This document shows positions 61,385 through 64,000 of a stretch of 64,000 nucleotides of DNA, piece after piece. Where the stretch lies: positions 1 to 64,000 of the forward strand of contig NZ_VHIP01000001.1 in the NCBI RefSeq assembly GCF_006494365.1, read 5' to 3'. This DNA comes from Aestuariibacter sp. GS-14 (GTDB lineage: Bacteria; Pseudomonadota; Gammaproteobacteria; Enterobacterales; Alteromonadaceae). The notes beneath the pieces were generated by a model. That model searched no databases and was not told the origin of the DNA. It saw only the letters and a program-made list of their open reading frames with translations. Both the position numbers and the translations under genes were made by a program. Positions within the stretch are counted from its first letter, which is position 1, and the number at the start of each line of letters is the position of its first letter.

Positions 61385-64000
61385 TTGAATATTTCACAGG
61401 ACATCGACAGCACTTATTCGTTTCAGTTGGAAAATGGCCTGCGGGTGTTAATTATCCACAAGCAGGAATTAACATCCTGTTGCGTTTCAGCGAGCATTAG
61501 AGCTGGGCATTTTTTTGACCCCGAAGAATGCCCCGGTCTGGCACATTTGTTAGAGCACATGTTGTTTATGGGTAACGCTGTGCTACCTCAACCCAACGCC
61601 ATCAACGAATTAATGGAACAGGCTGGCGGCAATATCAACGCCTGGACCGGAACTGAATTTGCCAACTATCACTTTCAGGTGCATGCTCAGGCGCTGCCGC
61701 GGGTATTACCCGCTTTCGCGGCAATGTTAGGCGCCCCTAATTTTGACACTGAACAAATTCAGTCTGAAATAAAATCTATCGATGCAGAGTTTAAGTTCAA
61801 ACGCAAAGACGACTTACGGCGGCTTTATCAGATCCACAAAGAAACCGCTAATCCTGCGCATCCTTTTACAAAGTTTTCTGTAGGTAATCAGCAAACGTTT
61901 GGTAAGTTTAGCCTGGAGCAATTGCAGGAAAAATTACAGGCTTTTCACGACACATACTACTGTGCAGCCAACATGACACTGGTGATTCACTCACCGTTCA
62001 GCGTAGGGCAAATTACGCCCTGGCTCACGCAGGCATTTGCCCCTTTACCAACCGGGCAAGCTGCAGAAATAAACCTGCCGGTGCTGTATACGCCTGAACA
62101 GTTGGGCGTCGAAATTCACATCACACCGCTGCAAGCGGCCAAACGGATGATCGTAACGTTTGCTCTGCCTCCATTGCATTTGGAAATAGCGACACGCCCA
62201 CTTGATTTTATAAGCCATGTGTTAGGAGATGAAGGCGCCGGCAGTTTATTTGCCTATTTAAAAGCCAGGGGCTGGGTAACTAACCTGATTGCCGGCTCGG
62301 GTATTGAAGGTGTCGGATTCAAAGACTTTAATATTAATTTGCAACTCACTGACTCCGGTCTGGACAACCAATTTAATATCGTGTCAGCAATATTCCACAT
62401 GGTTGAATTAATTAAAATGGCCGCCGGTGACGAGTGGCGTTTACTGGAAAAAGCCAAACTCAATCAGTTGGCCAGACAGTATGACGACTCACACAAGCCG
62501 CTACAAACCCTGTGTGACCTGGCAGAATTACATCAGTATTTTGATTGGGATACCATTGCCAGTGCATCGCAAAACGAAGCGCTTACCAGTGAATCATTAA
62601 ACAGAGCACTGGCTTATTTTGTACCAGAAAATTTGCGTATCAAATTGATTGCGCCAGGACTTGCTACTAATCGTCGTTGTGCACACTACGACGCGGCTTA
62701 TGCAATTAAGCCGATCTCCTCTGACTCGCTCGCCCGCTGGAAAAAGCCTGCAGCGGTTCACGCTATATCCATGCCCCCCAAAAACCCATACATCGGTGAT
62801 AGCTACAGTCTGTGTCCACTGGATAACCGATTTGCAATGCCTCAGGAAATCAGAGAAGAAAAAGGCATGAGCATTTGGTTTTGTCAGGACCATACTTTCC
62901 GGGTACCGAAGGGTGACGTATTTATTTCTTTCGACATTCCGTCGCTGGCGCAGAACATTCACCAGGTAGCCGCTAAACGACTATGGCTTGCGGGGTTAAA
63001 TGATTATTTGCAGGGGCAATTCTACCGGGCGGAAATTGCCGGATTGCACTACAGAATATATGGCCACCAGGGTGGATTTACCCTGCATACCAGAGGATTT
63101 AGTGCACAACAGGGTCAGTTGGTTCAAAAACTAACGAATGCAATTCACGCCTTTGAGCCCGACCCTCAGACTTTTCTTCAGGTGAAAAGTCTGCAATGCC
63201 AAAGCTTGCAAAATACGCTGTTAAACAAACCGATTAACCGCTTATTTTCCCGGTTAAGTGTACTCATTCAGCGAAACACTCACGCACCTGTTGAGCTGCT
63301 GGACGCTGTTGAACAATGTCAGTTTGATGATGTAAGGCGCGTTAAGGATCGCGCGTTTGATTATTACCACCTCGAAGGGCTAATTCACGGAAACTGGAGC
63401 AAAGAAGCAGCTGAACGCATTGCTGATAGTGTTATCGCGATGAGTCCTGGAGCGAAAGCATCACCACTCCCCCGCGCAATAGCCAAATTGCCAGTGGGAC
63501 GCACTATGGTGCACGAAGTGAGTTGCGACCATGAAGACGCTGCCGTTGTTTTGTATCTTCAGGCACCCAGTAACGACACCTGGAATGTGGCGATGTGTAT
63601 GGTACTGGAACAAATGCTGGCCGGGTCTTTTTTCAGTACGTTGCGAACAGAGAAACAGTTGGGATATCTGGTTGGCTCAGGTTATGTGCCGCACAATCAG
63701 CATCCGGGTATAACATTTTATATCCAGAGTCCAACGCATGGGCCACAGGTACTCATGTCACATATCAGTCAGTTTCTTCAGCAACAAACTCGTGAGCGAG
63801 CATTTTACGAAGGCTACTGGCCGAATATTCAGCGCAATTTACTGAAACAATTACAGGATGTGGATCTTAACCAGTCGATGCGCTCACAGCGCATCTGGCA
63901 GGGATTGGGCTCGAACGACAGCAATTTGCACCGCAATCAGCTTATCGCCAGTACAATTGAAAGTATGAGTTTTGACGATATCATTGGTTATGCCACCAAT
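61385..64000 (+). CDS. Pitrilysin/insulinase-type M16 metalloprotease (3' end outside the window)
   Basis: At least 872 residues remain open to the window edge. The zinc site HLLEH (His54, Glu57, His58, inside a GLAHLLEHMLF segment) is followed by the third ligand region (EIKSIDAEFKFKRKDDLRR), then the M16 middle domain (YFVPENLRIKLIAPG, about 410-430) and the C-terminal region with FFSTLRTEKQLGYLVG. This is the layout of periplasmic protease III, though no signal peptide is visible at the N-terminus (LNISQDIDSTYSF), so it is probably cytoplasmic. The start appears to be TTG 61385, as no ATG is available before the zinc site. The remaining C-terminal part is not visible. Confidence 0.92.
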   Translation, partial: MNISQDIDSTYSFQLENGLRVLIIHKQELTSCCVSASIRAGHFFDPEECPGLAHLLEHMLFMGNAVLPQPNAINELMEQAGGNINAWTGTEFANYHFQVHAQALPRVLPAFAAMLGAPNFDTEQIQSEIKSIDAEFKFKRKDDLRRLYQIHKETANPAHPFTKFSVGNQQTFGKFSLEQLQEKLQAFHDTYYCAANMTLVIHSPFSVGQITPWLTQAFAPLPTGQAAEINLPVLYTPEQLGVEIHITPLQAAKRMIVTFALPPLHLEIATRPLDFISHVLGDEGAGSLFAYLKARGWVTNLIAGSGIEGVGFKDFNINLQLTDSGLDNQFNIVSAIFHMVELIKMAAGDEWRLLEKAKLNQLARQYDDSHKPLQTLCDLAELHQYFDWDTIASASQNEALTSESLNRALAYFVPENLRIKLIAPGLATNRRCAHYDAAYAIKPISSDSLARWKKPAAVHAISMPPKNPYIGDSYSLCPLDNRFAMPQEIREEKGMSIWFCQDHTFRVPKGDVFISFDIPSLAQNIHQVAAKRLWLAGLNDYLQGQFYRAEIAGLHYRIYGHQGGFTLHTRGFSAQQGQLVQKLTNAIHAFEPDPQTFLQVKSLQCQSLQNTLLNKPINRLFSRLSVLIQRNTHAPVELLDAVEQCQFDDVRRVKDRAFDYYHLEGLIHGNWSKEAAERIADSVIAMSPGAKASPLPRAIAKLPVGRTMVHEVSCDHEDAAVVLYLQAPSNDTWNVAMCMVLEQMLAGSFFSTLRTEKQLGYLVGSGYVPHNQHPGITFYIQSPTHGPQVLMSHISQFLQQQTRERAFYEGYWPNIQRNLLKQLQDVDLNQSMRSQRIWQGLGSNDSNLHRNQLIASTIESMSFDDIIGYATN

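Overview
The window looks like chromosomal DNA of a marine gammaproteobacterium, most likely an Alteromonadaceae member (Alteromonas/Aestuariibacter-like). This is inferred from gene content and gene order (complete Tol-Pal cluster, ruvCAB, pheA and aroF-tyrA with TyrR-type control, GlrK/GlrR, a CrsR/CrsA-like partner switch, RND and MacB-type exporters); no database search was possible. Coding density is high, and I see no insertion sequence, prophage, integron, rRNA operon or CRISPR array.

Layout. 0.1-0.3 kb: two identical tRNA-Lys(TTT) genes on the minus strand with a shared promoter. 0.5-5.6 kb (minus): ybgC-tolQ-tolR-tolA-tolB-pal-cpoB, the envelope-constriction machine, closed by a strong terminator. 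About 6.0-6.13 kb (+): an orphan promoter-to-terminator cassette that looks like a small RNA gene. 6.2-11.8 kb (minus): a zinc-independent oxidoreductase, then aspS-nudB-ruvC-ruvA-ruvB, tightly packed. 12.0-14.3 kb: a YecE/DUF72 protein and an unknown helical-repeat membrane protein. 14.5-17.9 kb (minus): glrK-qseG-glrR two-component operon. 17.9-26.2 kb: EF-hand protein, porin plus PstS-like protein, a GGDEF-EAL enzyme, a TerB-like protein, a receiver-PP2C-kinase regulator with its STAS partner, YciH, and a double-receiver protein. 26.2-32.5 kb: pheA behind a Phe-rich leader peptide and attenuator, a chemoreceptor, and the divergent aroF-tyrA operon behind a near-consensus TyrR box.

32.8-37.8 kb (+): a fully overlapping five-gene operon coding for an ABC ATPase, three different adaptor (HlyD-type) proteins and a MacB-type permease. 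37.9-38.9 kb: a hexapeptide acyltransferase and a decayed gene. 39.0-40.9 kb (minus): rpsP-rimM-trmD-rplS. 41.2-56.4 kb: an accessory block separating rpsP from ffh, with an MsbA-related ABC exporter, an RND pump with its adaptor, a lipoprotein esterase, a DUF2059 protein, a second TerB-like protein, a three-gene SMC (MukBEF/MksBEF-like) condensin operon and a solute-binding-like protein. 56.6-60.3 kb: ffh, ypjD and corB, in the conserved arrangement. 60.4-61.2 kb: a 57-residue small ORF and sixA. 61.4 kb to the end: a pitrilysin-type M16 protease cut by the window edge.

The parts most worth attention are the SMC operon without a nuclease gene, the triple-adaptor ABC operon, the orphan small-RNA cassette, the pheA attenuator, and several perfect inverted repeats near promoters that have no adjacent regulator gene.
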